Shown: positions 32,590 to 40,978 of the stretch, piece after piece | Layout of the letters: the number at the start of each line of letters is the position of its first letter | How positions within the stretch are numbered: the stretch's first letter is position 1 | From: Pseudomonadales bacterium | Lineage (GTDB): Bacteria > Pseudomonadota > Gammaproteobacteria > Pseudomonadales > Azotimanducaceae | Assembly: GCA_023300545.1 (NCBI GenBank) | Contig: JALZVT010000019.1 | Span: forward strand, 1 to 46,534 | Length of the DNA stretch: 46,534 nucleotides | Direction: 5' to 3' | The notes under the pieces: model-generated | Databases searched by the model: none | Told to the model about the DNA's origin: nothing | Seen by the model: only the letters and a program-made list of their open reading frames with translations | Translations under genes and position numbers: made by a program

Positions 32590-33326
32590 AACACCACCGA
32601 CGGATAGAGCGAAGATCGGGTCTCGGCTAACGGCTCATTGCTCGCCCCGTGGTAGGTGAACACGGCCGACAGCTTTAACTTATCGGTCTCATTGGTGCCT
32701 GCCGCGTGAAACAGCCGACAATGGAACAACAGCAGGTCGCCCGGCGCCATCGTAACCGCTCGGGCAGAAGCTATGAGTTCTGCATTATCAGGGCGCTCAG
32801 GCCGCAGAAACAGCTTCTCGTCGAGTCGGTGAGGCTCAATGTCTAGCCGATGGCTCCCCGGAATCAACAGCAGACCGCCATTGCCTTTGTTCTCGTGAGT
32901 CAAGGCAAACCACGCCGAGATAAGCGAGGGGGCAGCAAATGACCAGTAGCGAATGTCTTGGTGCCAGAGTGTCTGGCTGCTAAAGCCAGGGTGCTTGGTC
33001 ATCACACAGTTGTGATGAGCCTGGGACAGCAACGGCGACTCGCCAAGCAACTGGGTCAGAACTTCACGCAATTTAGGGTCGGTCGCCAGATCTCGAAACA
33101 GCGGATCGCGAGCGTAGGCCGTAAGCAGCCGACGCGACGTCAGACCACCCGCTGCCGCCCGATCCCTTGGGGACCCGGGATAGCCAACGTCAGCCTCGTA
33201 TTCCACCGGCGCCAGCAGAGGCTGCAACGCAGAACGAGCCACCAGGCCCAGCTTTTCGCACCGCTCAGGCGTCAAGAATCCTTTTAAGATTTGATAGCCA
33301 TCTTGTTGAAAAGATTGAAAATTCAT
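32586..33326 (-). CDS. Phytanoyl-CoA dioxygenase (PhyH)-family Fe(II)/2-oxoglutarate oxygenase
   Basis: A 246-residue double-stranded beta-helix protein. The iron triad is visible: His122 and Asp124 (LWHQD) and His207 (LFHAAG). PGSHR (157-161) and APGDLLLFH are family blocks. At the place where an Arg usually binds 2-oxoglutarate I see Lys218, so co-substrate binding may differ. It hydroxylates an unknown substrate. The gene overlaps the Smr gene by 4 bp (ATGA). No clear ribosome site precedes the ATG at 33326. Confidence 0.85.
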   Translation of the reverse strand: MNFQSFQQDGYQILKGFLTPERCEKLGLVARSALQPLLAPVEYEADVGYPGSPRDRAAAGGLTSRRLLTAYARDPLFRDLATDPKLREVLTQLLGESPLLSQAHHNCVMTKHPGFSSQTLWHQDIRYWSFAAPSLISAWFALTHENKGNGGLLLIPGSHRLDIEPHRLDEKLFLRPERPDNAELIASARAVTMAPGDLLLFHCRLFHAAGTNETDKLKLSAVFTYHGASNEPLAETRSSLYPSVVL

Positions 33327-33352
33327 AATCTAAAAACAACACTAACAAGTGA

Positions 33353-33703
33353 CTAAGAGGACATGTCGGGCAAGTCTGCGACCTGCCATTGCGCCAACGC
33401 ATCACCGTTCACTGTGGCCTTCAAAACCCCGGTAGACGGCCAATAGCGGGCCTCAATATAGTGATGCTCTTCCCACTCCAGTTCGACATTGGTCCACAGG
33501 TAAAGCGGCTCGCGCCCCGCGTAGACACGCTCCTTGCGGGGCACACCATTGAAGAACAACCCAACGTACTTGCCGGGCCGAACGCGTAAGACAAAGGGTC
33601 GGCCGCGATACTCGAAATCGTAATCAATCTCGACTGGCCCCCCGCCAGCGCCTGCGCCAGTGCCTGCGGGAGAAGAAGAAGGGGGAGCTGAGGTCTGAGT
33701 CAT
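33353..33703 (-). CDS. Small uncharacterised protein
   Basis: I recognise no family. The 116 residues from ATG 33703 (a GTG two codons upstream is possible) start with a Ser/Pro/Gly-rich, flexible 24-residue tail (SPAGTGAGAGGG), followed by a compact, beta-rich, Trp/Tyr-rich domain (EIDYDFEYRGRPFVLRV, YVGLFFNGVPRKE, LYLWTNVELEWEEHHYIEARY, LKATVNGDALAQW). Codon pattern and position 26 bp before the PhyH gene support a real gene in the same operon. The domain pattern suggests a small beta-sandwich; no catalytic motif is seen. Confidence 0.6.
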   Translation of the reverse strand: MTQTSAPPSSSPAGTGAGAGGGPVEIDYDFEYRGRPFVLRVRPGKYVGLFFNGVPRKERVYAGREPLYLWTNVELEWEEHHYIEARYWPSTGVLKATVNGDALAQWQVADLPDMSS

Positions 33704-33771
33704 GCCCACAGTTTAGCGCGTCATGCGCAACCACTACAGCGCCCTGATCGCTCGCCCAGTCAGTAGCGCGC

Positions 33772-34872
33772 CTAAAACAGGCTCCCCTGTGGCGAGGGTA
33801 CCCGAAATAGATCGGTGCGCAGAGTGCTGTCGAGCTCCCTGCACTGGGTCAAACCAAATTTTCGCGCCGCAATGTCAAACCGCTTCGCCAGCACCTCAGC
33901 CACCGGCCCTGTACCCCGCATGCGCTCTCCCCAGTTGGCTCGATATAGGGCGCCACCTCGGGTATCTCGCACCAGATTCAATACGTGCTCCGCGCGTTCG
34001 GGGAAATGACAATGCAACCAATCCGCAAACAGCTCCTGCACCTCAGCCGGCAAGCGCAACAGAATATAGTTCGCACGTGTCGCCCCCGCCTCAGCCGAGC
34101 GCTGCAGAATGGCTTCGAGTTCCATGTCATTCACCAAAGGAATCAAAGGGGCGACCATCACGCCAACCGGCACACCCACGTCCGCCAACTGTCGAACCAA
34201 ATCGAGCCGCTTGGCCGGGCTCGCGGCCCGGGGTTCAAGCTTGGTTTTCAGGCCATTATCAAGGGTGGTGATGCTCAGCATGACCGAAACCAGTTTTTGG
34301 GCAGCAAACTTTGTCAGCAGATCAATATCGCGCTCAAGCAAAGCGCCCTTGGTAACAATACTGACAGGGTGCCGATATTCGAGCAGCGTCTCGAGAATCA
34401 GTCGCGTATTCAGCAAACGCTTCTCGACGGGCTGGTAGGGGTCGGTATTGGTGCCCAGCGCAATCACTTTGGGCCGATACAGCTTTTTCCCGAGTTCGGC
34501 ACGCAGACACTCCTGCACATTGGTTTTATAGAAAATCTGCGTTTCGAAATCGAGCCCGGGCGACAGGTCAAGGTAGGCGTGGGTTGGTCGAGCGAAACAG
34601 TACACGCACCCGTGTTCACAGCCCTTGTAGGCGTTGATCGACTGATCGAAGCTGATATCAGGCGATTTGTTGGTCGTTATGAGACGCTTGGTAAGGTCAG
34701 GATAGAAACTGCAGCGCTTATCCACACCCGCGCTTGCAAACGCTGCCTCGCCCTCGTCATAGAGGGTCTGGGTGGGCAAGTAGCGGCTTGCCTCATTGGT
34801 TAACGCACCACGCCCTTTGATCGCCGCTCTCGCTGTCGTTCTGACTGAATCAGCCGTTGGCATCTCGGTCAT
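33772..34872 (-). CDS. PA0069-family radical SAM protein (spore-photoproduct-lyase-like)
   Basis: From ATG 34872 the protein has 366 residues. The cluster motif is CEHGCVYCFAR, a Cx3Cx2C site (Cys85, 89, 92). ALGTNTDPYQPVEKRLLNTR, VTKGALLERDIDLL and APLIPLVNDMELE mark the radical SAM barrel of the PA0069/Rv2578c family. Three ATGs lie close together (34881, 34872, 34863). I choose 34872 because AGG stands 9 bases before it, while the frame upstream reads through the LexA box. That box (34888-34907) lies 15 bp before the start, so the gene should be induced by DNA damage. The product may repair DNA or modify tRNA; neither is shown. Confidence 0.88.
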   Translation of the reverse strand: MTEMPTADSVRTTARAAIKGRGALTNEASRYLPTQTLYDEGEAAFASAGVDKRCSFYPDLTKRLITTNKSPDISFDQSINAYKGCEHGCVYCFARPTHAYLDLSPGLDFETQIFYKTNVQECLRAELGKKLYRPKVIALGTNTDPYQPVEKRLLNTRLILETLLEYRHPVSIVTKGALLERDIDLLTKFAAQKLVSVMLSITTLDNGLKTKLEPRAASPAKRLDLVRQLADVGVPVGVMVAPLIPLVNDMELEAILQRSAEAGATRANYILLRLPAEVQELFADWLHCHFPERAEHVLNLVRDTRGGALYRANWGERMRGTGPVAEVLAKRFDIAARKFGLTQCRELDSTLRTDLFRVPSPQGSLF

Positions 34873-34887
34873 CAGCCGCATCCTGAA

Positions 34888-34907
34888 TACTGTGTTTATA
34901 TACAGTA
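34888..34907. promoter_or_regulatory. LexA (SOS) box
   Basis: TACTGTGTTTATATACAGTA matches the gammaproteobacterial SOS box TACTGT-N8-ACAGTA perfectly at all twelve conserved positions, with an AT-rich spacer. It lies just upstream of the radical SAM gene and overlaps its likely -10 region on the minus strand (TATACT or TATAAA). The divergent retropepsin gene starts 118 bp away and might also respond. Confidence 0.9.
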
Positions 34908-35024
34908 TACTCACTAACGACCCAATGAGTAGACTCACCGGCCTTCACTGACGTTAGCAACCTAACGTCAGACAAGCACACACTAGAATCTGGTTGAGCA
35001 AAAGGACACCAACGGACAGCACCG

Positions 35025-35876
35025 ATGGCAGTAAGCAGCAGCACACACACAGCCCACCCAGCAACACGCAGCCCCGCAGGGCGGGCGCCATCGCTTGTAA
35101 CCACCGGCCTCATGGTTGTTGCGCTCTTTGGTAGTGGCTGCCAACTCACCCCCTCACCACTGCTTGGCCCCAGTGAAATCGAAAACCTATCGGCAGAACT
35201 CGCGCAGCTGGAAACCCTCGTCAGCGCCACTCGGGACGATCTTGCGACCCTCACCAGCGCTCAGAGCGAGCAGATGGACAGTGTCAGCAAGCGCTTGCGC
35301 ACTATTGACGGCGGCGTGAAGCAACTGCCCGGCGTTGTCCAAACCGCGTGCAAAACAGAGATCAGCCTGCCAACCACCTGCGACGAAATCGCGATACAAA
35401 CCATTCTGATTGACGATGACAAGATGGTTGTCGGAGAATCCGAGCACCTATGGATTACCCCGCCCGGCATCGGCTTAAGCGCTCGTATCGACACCGGCAC
35501 CAATGCCAATTCCATTCACGCCAGCGACATCACCTCATTTGAACGCGATGGCGATAACTGGGTGCGCTTCACGCTGACCAGCGGCTACGCAAAGGGCGAT
35601 ACTAAACAAGCCAACACACAGGTTGTCGTGGAGCGGAAAATCGTTCGCCAGCTACGCACCAGTAAACGTCCTGTTGTAAAACTGCGGGTGCAACTGGGCA
35701 ACGTGCTCGACTCCTTCGATTTTATACTCACTGATCGCACCAGTTCAGAGCATCCAGTAGAACTAGGCCGCAGCTTTCTGCAAGACGTAGCACTGGTTGA
35801 CGTTGGTAAACAGTTCGTTCAGCCTCGTTTTACAAAATCCAAAGAGCAGGACGAATCGACGGCGGATGGTCAGTAA
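35025..35876 (+). CDS. Retropepsin-like aspartic protease of the RimK-associated (DUF785) family
   Basis: A 283-residue protein. A basic N-terminal tail leads to a hydrophobic stretch ending SGC (Cys39), which could be a lipoprotein signal with an imperfect lipobox. A coiled-coil follows (about 50-100, IENLSAELAQLETLVSATRDD). Residues about 140-275 are the retropepsin domain, with the catalytic Asp-Thr-Gly in ARIDTGTNANSIHA (156-158) and the ELGRSFL motif near the end. Bacterial members act as dimers; homologues next to RimK-like ligases cleave the attached tails. It opens a three-gene cluster with the 7TM and ATP-grasp genes. Confidence 0.88.
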   Translation: MAVSSSTHTAHPATRSPAGRAPSLVTTGLMVVALFGSGCQLTPSPLLGPSEIENLSAELAQLETLVSATRDDLATLTSAQSEQMDSVSKRLRTIDGGVKQLPGVVQTACKTEISLPTTCDEIAIQTILIDDDKMVVGESEHLWITPPGIGLSARIDTGTNANSIHASDITSFERDGDNWVRFTLTSGYAKGDTKQANTQVVVERKIVRQLRTSKRPVVKLRVQLGNVLDSFDFILTDRTSSEHPVELGRSFLQDVALVDVGKQFVQPRFTKSKEQDESTADGQ

Positions 35877-35961
35877 CGGTCACCCACAAACGCCTCTTCC
35901 CAAAACGACATTTATGGCTCCCTTTCTCCAAGATGCTGTTCTTTTTCAAGGCACCCTTTGA

Positions 35962-37455
35962 ATGACCCAGCGCGGCCCCTTCCTGTTTATCGTAGCGTTA
36001 CTATTACTCGCCGGCATCGCCACGGCCCTGTTTCGGCATTCCGAATATCGCGTGCCCTATACACCGGGCACAGCCCAGGCGGTATGGCAGGTCGAAGCGC
36101 GGATAGAGTTTGATGCTGACGGCGGCCGCAGCCAGGTGGTGCTCACCCTGCCCCCAGAACAGTCTGATTTTCGAATCATCAGCGAAAGCACAGCGTCGGC
36201 TGGCTATGGCTACACGACCGAACAAGGCACCGGCCAGCGTCTGGCTCGGTGGTCAAAGCTCGATGCCCGCGGCGAACAAACTCTGTTTTACACGATAGAA
36301 GCCATCGCGGACCCTGGTTACGAAGTTCCTCAGACCAAGCCCAAAGCCATTCCTGATATCGTCTGGGAAGAGCCCTACCGAACGGCTGCCGACACGGTAC
36401 TTAACGCCGTGTTACCCCAAACCGCAGACGGCTACACGCTGGCACGCCAGTTACTGCAGCGCATGAATACGGTGCCCCTCGATCAGAACATGAGCCTGTT
36501 ACTGCAGAAATGGCCATTGCCTCGGCTGTTACCGCGCATGCTGCAAACCGCCGGCTATAACGCGCGCACCGTAGCGGCGCTCGACCTAGAAGACCAGCGT
36601 CGGCGCCAGTCACTGCGTGAGCTGGTGCAAGTCTGGGATGATACAAACTGGCGCCTGATCGACCCGGAGGACGAAGAGCGCAACAACAGCGAAAACTTGC
36701 TGCTGTGGCAAACCGGCCAACCGGGAGTGCTCGAAGTCATCGGCGGCAGCGATTCCAAAGTGCTGTTTAGCATGATCAGTCAGAATCGACCTTCTCTGTC
36801 TCTGGTGGACGAAGGCAACAACTCGCCACTGGTATCTCTCTATTCCTTGCCCGTTGCAGAACAAAGCATGTTCAAGCTGATCATGCTGCTGCCAGTGGGC
36901 GCATTTGTGGTTGTGTTCATGCGCATCCTTGTCGGCTTTCGCACATCAGGCACGTTCATGCCGGTGCTCATCGCCTTATCGTTTCTGCAAACCGAACTGC
37001 TGCCCGGGCTTGTGAGTTTTTTGCTTGTGGTTGCCGTAGGTCTTGTAATTCGTTCCTACCTGTCCGCACTTAATCTGCTGCTGGTTGCGAGGATCGCAAC
37101 CTTGGTTATTGTGGTGATCGGCATCATTTCCGTGTTCAGCATTCTCAGTTACCAACTTGGACTGATTGGCGGCCTTACAATCTCGTTCTTCCCAATGATC
37201 ATTCTCGCGTGGACCATCGAACGCATGTCCATCTTGTGGGAAGAAGACGGGCCAAAAGAGGTTTTGATTCAGGGCGGCGGCAGTCTCTTTGTTGCCGTCA
37301 TTGCCTATTTACTGATGACCCAGCCACTCATCGAACACCTGGCGTTCAACTTTCCGGAATTGCATCTGTGCCTGCTCGCACTAATTCTGCTGCTGGGCCG
37401 CTACACCGGCTATCGCTTGACAGAGCTCACGCGCTTTACGGGTATGCCACACTAG
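35962..37455 (+). CDS. Inactive-transglutaminase protein fused to seven membrane helices (UUP1/7TM family)
   Basis: A 497-residue protein with an N-terminal anchor (about 6-22), an extracytoplasmic region of roughly 260 residues including a transglutaminase-like fold that lacks the Cys-His-Asp triad in the usual arrangement (MLQTAGYNARTVAALDLED, VWDDTNWRLIDPEDEERN), and seven hydrophobic helices (about 290-490, with FVVVFMRILVGFRTSGTFMPVLIALSF). The family is known from comparative genomics to sit between the retropepsin and ATP-grasp genes. AAGG lies 7 bases before the ATG. It may sense or present a periplasmic peptide or protein. Confidence 0.88.
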   Translation: MTQRGPFLFIVALLLLAGIATALFRHSEYRVPYTPGTAQAVWQVEARIEFDADGGRSQVVLTLPPEQSDFRIISESTASAGYGYTTEQGTGQRLARWSKLDARGEQTLFYTIEAIADPGYEVPQTKPKAIPDIVWEEPYRTAADTVLNAVLPQTADGYTLARQLLQRMNTVPLDQNMSLLLQKWPLPRLLPRMLQTAGYNARTVAALDLEDQRRRQSLRELVQVWDDTNWRLIDPEDEERNNSENLLLWQTGQPGVLEVIGGSDSKVLFSMISQNRPSLSLVDEGNNSPLVSLYSLPVAEQSMFKLIMLLPVGAFVVVFMRILVGFRTSGTFMPVLIALSFLQTELLPGLVSFLLVVAVGLVIRSYLSALNLLLVARIATLVIVVIGIISVFSILSYQLGLIGGLTISFFPMIILAWTIERMSILWEEDGPKEVLIQGGGSLFVAVIAYLLMTQPLIEHLAFNFPELHLCLLALILLLGRYTGYRLTELTRFTGMPH

Positions 37456-37462
37456 TTCGCTT

Positions 37463-38494
37463 ATGACCACGTCTGACCCCACTAGCGCGGCTAGCGCCAC
37501 TAAAAAAGACAGTCGCTTCGACTGGATCAGTCCTCGGCAACTTAAAAAGCTGGGCATGCTCGGAATGAACTGCCGGAACGTTCGCTACATTTCCCGCTAC
37601 AACGAACGCCGCCTCTACCCGCTGGTCGACGACAAGCTGCAAACCAAGTTGCTCGCGGCCAAGCACAGTGTTGCTGTGCCCGAACTTATTCACGTTGTGA
37701 GCACCCCCCATGAAGTAGAAAGCGCCTACGAAAAACTGCAGGAGCTCGACAAGTTTGTCGTTAAACCAGCCAACGGCAGCGGTGGCAAAGGCATTCTTGT
37801 GATTGTCGGCCGAGACGACAATGGCCTGATTCGCAGCAGCGGTGAGTCCGTGTCCTGGGAAGAGCTGAAGCGCCACATGTCGAACGTGGTCAGCGGCCTG
37901 TTTTCGCTGGGTGGCCGCACTGATCAGGCCATTGTTGAAGACCTCGTACTTATCGATCCCGTGTTCGAAAACGTCAGCTACAAAGGCGTGCCTGATATCC
38001 GACTAATACTTTTTCAGGGCTACCCGGTCATGGGTATGCTGCGATTGGCGACTCAGTCCTCTGACGGCAAAGCCAATCTGCACCAGGGCGCTATTGGCGT
38101 TGGCCTCGATATTCGCACCGGGCGCAGCATCGCAGCAGTTCAACACAATGAGCTCATCACCGAACACCCCGACACGGGCAATCGACTCGACGAGCTCGAA
38201 GTTCCCAATTGGCACCAATTGCTAAGACTGGCATCCAGCTGCTACGAGATGACCGGTCTTGGTTATCTGGGCGCCGACATTGTGCTTGACCGAGCGCGCG
38301 GGCCCCTACTGCTCGAACTAAACGCCCGACCCGGCTTAACCATTCAAGTGACCAATCAGGCTGGGCTCAAGCCACGCCTCGAAAACATCGAGGCGCTGGA
38401 GTCCTACCACCCCACCGTCGAAGAACGCATCGACTATGCGATCGAGCAGTTTGCGCACGCACCAAGGCGCACCCAGCCCGACCTATTCACCTGA
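37463..38494 (+). CDS. Alpha-L-glutamate ligase-like (RimK-type) ATP-grasp protein
   Basis: A 343-residue ATP-grasp ligase. ATP-binding motifs are KFVVKPANGSGGKGILVI, ELLELNARPGL-type LLLELNARPGL near 282-292, and GYLGADIVLD. This TIGR02291-like family joins amino acids, probably glutamate, to a peptide or protein carboxylate. It starts 7 bp after the 7TM gene. The trio of protease, 7TM and ligase suggests reversible tailing of an envelope or ribosome-linked target; the target is not in this window. Confidence 0.9.
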   Translation: MTTSDPTSAASATKKDSRFDWISPRQLKKLGMLGMNCRNVRYISRYNERRLYPLVDDKLQTKLLAAKHSVAVPELIHVVSTPHEVESAYEKLQELDKFVVKPANGSGGKGILVIVGRDDNGLIRSSGESVSWEELKRHMSNVVSGLFSLGGRTDQAIVEDLVLIDPVFENVSYKGVPDIRLILFQGYPVMGMLRLATQSSDGKANLHQGAIGVGLDIRTGRSIAAVQHNELITEHPDTGNRLDELEVPNWHQLLRLASSCYEMTGLGYLGADIVLDRARGPLLLELNARPGLTIQVTNQAGLKPRLENIEALESYHPTVEERIDYAIEQFAHAPRRTQPDLFT

Positions 38495-38502
38495 GCTATT
38501 CC

Positions 38503-39183
38503 ATGCCTGAGCGCCCCACAGACCACTTAAAAATCATCGGCGGTGCTACCTCACGAACCATGCGCGCCCACTGGGCGGCTCACGAACTAGGGCTCGAATA
38601 CGAGGTAGAACTCATCGGTTCGCGAACAGGCGCAACCCAAGCACCAGAATTTATTGCGCTCAACGTCAAAGAGAAAATTCCGGTGTTGTTACACGACAAC
38701 CTTGTTCTCACCGAAAGTGGCGCAATCATTAACCACCTTTCTCGTGTAGCCGAACGACAACGCGGCGAGGTTGGCTCTGGTGTTGCCCTGCTGCCCGCTA
38801 GTGAAGATTTACAGGCTTGCGCAAAATACGATGAGTGGATGTCTTACCTGCTAATGGAAATAGATGCCCAAAGTTTATACATCTTGCGTAAGCACGACGA
38901 CCTCACGCACATCTACGGCGAAGCCCCAGCAGCAGTAGCAACCGCCCGCCAATGCTTCGAGATACACATTCAGGTTGCTGAGCGCCAGTTAATGCACACC
39001 GATTACTTACTGGGCGATAGCTTCTCCGGCGTCGATATTGTGCTAACCACCTGCCTCGACTGGGCAACGTCCTGCAACTTCGAGTTGAGCGACGTATTTG
39101 CCACCTACCTCAAACGCATGCACGCGAGAGCAGCCTGCAAGAGCGCGGGACGACTGAATTTTTCGATATCAGCCGGGGCCTGA
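38503..39183 (+). CDS. Glutathione S-transferase-family protein
   Basis: A 226-residue two-domain GST. The N-terminal thioredoxin-like half ends in KIPVLLHDNLVLTESGAIINHLS, the canonical Pro-Val and ESxAI glutathione-binding signature. The helical half contains GDSFSGVDIVLTTCLDWA, the N-capping box. A Ser or Thr near the start (GATSRTMRA) is the likely glutathione-activating residue. It starts 8 bp after the ATP-grasp gene, so it is probably the fourth gene of that operon, though it is not a standard member. Substrate unknown. Confidence 0.9.
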   Translation: MPERPTDHLKIIGGATSRTMRAHWAAHELGLEYEVELIGSRTGATQAPEFIALNVKEKIPVLLHDNLVLTESGAIINHLSRVAERQRGEVGSGVALLPASEDLQACAKYDEWMSYLLMEIDAQSLYILRKHDDLTHIYGEAPAAVATARQCFEIHIQVAERQLMHTDYLLGDSFSGVDIVLTTCLDWATSCNFELSDVFATYLKRMHARAACKSAGRLNFSISAGA

Positions 39184-39204
39184 GTCTCTCGGCCATAAAT
39201 AAGC

Positions 39205-39684
39205 CTACCGAAGAGAAAGCCGCATCTCAGTATTCCCGCGCGCATAACGCATGTCGTTGTTTTGCGGCATACGCACAAAACCTGATTTCTCATACAGCGC
39301 CATAGCCGGGCGCAAGATATCGTTGGTGATAAGGAAAATCTCGGCAGCCTGTTGGTCGCGCGCAAACTCAATACAGGCGTTCATCAATAGGCGGCTTATG
39401 CCCAGACCCTGGCTCGCGGGAGACACCGCCATTTTGGCCAGCTCAAAAGTCATCTCATCGACTCTGACCATCGCCACCGTACCAACCGGTTCACTATCAA
39501 CCAGCGCCGTAAAGATTTCGCCACCGCCATCGAGCACATAGCTCTGCGGGTGCCCCATCATTTTCAAATCTTCGTCTTCGATTTGAAAATAGGTCTCGAT
39601 CCATTCCCGATTAAGCTCAGCAAAAGCCGCTGCGTAGCGAGCAGAAAAACTCACGACTTCAACCTGTGCTGACTGCTCAGTCAT
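39205..39684 (-). CDS. GNAT-family N-acetyltransferase
   Basis: From ATG 39684 (159 residues) the protein has the acetyl-CoA-binding segment MAVSPASQGLGISRLLMNACIE (Q/RxxGxG/A type) and the C-terminal IFLITNDILRPAMALYEKSGFVR, both standard GNAT blocks. The ATG shares a base with the TAA of the upstream esterase gene, so translation is coupled. An earlier start would extend into that gene. The substrate amine is unknown. Confidence 0.9.
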   Translation of the reverse strand: MTEQSAQVEVVSFSARYAAAFAELNREWIETYFQIEDEDLKMMGHPQSYVLDGGGEIFTALVDSEPVGTVAMVRVDEMTFELAKMAVSPASQGLGISRLLMNACIEFARDQQAAEIFLITNDILRPAMALYEKSGFVRMPQNNDMRYARGNTEMRLSLR

Positions 39685-40886
39685 TAGCTTGAAGCTACTG
39701 AACCTTGCAACCACTGCAGTATTTTCCAGTTCTCCTCCACGGGGTAGGTATGGGAGAGGTCAGCAATTTCAGAATAATGGATGTCGACGCCAGCGTTCTT
39801 GAGAGTCGTGGCGGCAAGGCGCGCCGTATCGACTGGAAACATCCAATCGAGGGCGCCGTGCACCAGATAAACCGGTAGATTTTTAATCCGGCCTGGTTCA
39901 GCAACCTGCATCAAGAACGGATGGAAAGTACCCGAAATTGGCGCGATATGAGTTGCAAAGGAATCGCTTTGGAGACCACTTAACAGACTGAAGGTGCCGC
40001 CATCTGACATACCTGTCAGCAAAATTCGTTCAGGATCAATCGACCACTGCTCGGACACTCGACTCACCAGCCCCATCAGATGCGCATGATCAACCTCGGG
40101 CTCCTGAATTGACCAGGTCGATCCGGTCGAAGTCGGGCTCAAAACAATGGCACCTGCGCTACGCGCGGCAACTAACCAGGTCCACAGAAAGTCGGCGCCG
40201 TGGCCACTACCGCCATGCAACGCCACAACCAGCGGCATAGGCTCGCCGTTGTAATACTCGGGGATATACAGCGAACAGCCACCACGGGTATCGCGCTCGT
40301 TCTGTAAATGCATCACACCCACAGGTGGTCGTGCAGAGCTCTCCCCTGCCGCCTCCTGCGCTGCAGACTCAGCCAGTCCATCCACCGCTGTTTCGATTCT
40401 CGCGAGCGCAGTGGCGTCTTCACGCGCTTGTGGGTCAACAAAAAAACGCGACAGCGGCGGTAACACCTGAGCCAACGGGTAAAGCTCGGCGCGTGCGGCT
40501 GTTGCGTGGCGCATGGACGCATAGGCCGCCATCACTGGGTTTTCAGCCGCGGCCGCGGCCACGAGCCCCTGTACACCTTTCTGGGCGCTCACCGTACTGG
40601 CAGACAACCGGCCCGCGAAGTCTTGGAGATGCTCCGGCCAGTCAATCGCCGCAAACGCGTCTTGGGCGGCCGCCAGTGGCTCCAGTAGAGGTTCTAGGTG
40701 CTTAGCGAGCGTATCCAAGACCGGTGGATGCAGATGCCGCCCAGCAAACTGCAGGCTGTCTAGCGTGTTAAGCAATGGAGCCAGCAACTTAGTGGTGGCA
40801 TCCAGAACATTGGCCGCCGACCCGCCCCCAGAAGCTCCGCCGCCGGACGAATGGGGTGGCTGTGTTGAGTCAGTCAAGAAGTGCAC
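39684..40886 (-). CDS. PHB-depolymerase-like / dienelactone-type esterase with a 190-residue helical N-terminal region
   Basis: A 400-residue protein. The C-terminal 210 residues are an alpha/beta hydrolase of the PHB-depolymerase-type esterase group: VVALHGGSGHGAD (oxyanion), Ser294 in GMSDGGT, Asp347 in HGALDWMFP and His379 in DLSHTYP. Before it lie about 190 residues of Ala/Leu-rich helices after a Ser/Gly-rich start, resembling phasin-like granule-binding proteins; no signal peptide is seen. It may work on intracellular polyhydroxyalkanoate granules, but I see no synthase here. The start is GTG (40886); TTG at 40877 is an alternative. Confidence 0.8.
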   Translation of the reverse strand: MHFLTDSTQPPHSSGGGASGGGSAANVLDATTKLLAPLLNTLDSLQFAGRHLHPPVLDTLAKHLEPLLEPLAAAQDAFAAIDWPEHLQDFAGRLSASTVSAQKGVQGLVAAAAAENPVMAAYASMRHATAARAELYPLAQVLPPLSRFFVDPQAREDATALARIETAVDGLAESAAQEAAGESSARPPVGVMHLQNERDTRGGCSLYIPEYYNGEPMPLVVALHGGSGHGADFLWTWLVAARSAGAIVLSPTSTGSTWSIQEPEVDHAHLMGLVSRVSEQWSIDPERILLTGMSDGGTFSLLSGLQSDSFATHIAPISGTFHPFLMQVAEPGRIKNLPVYLVHGALDWMFPVDTARLAATTLKNAGVDIHYSEIADLSHTYPVEENWKILQWLQGSVASS

Positions 40887-40978
40887 CTGGATCAGTAGCG
40901 ATAGCTAATTATATCCCTTCATCCCGGCTTAACGGACCCCGTGATAAAGTAAAAGATTATCTGCGAGAGACGACAGTC

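Noticed and set aside
33723-34803. Long plus-strand frames antisense to the radical SAM gene
   Set aside because: Shadows of the radical SAM frame; no family motif or ribosome site.
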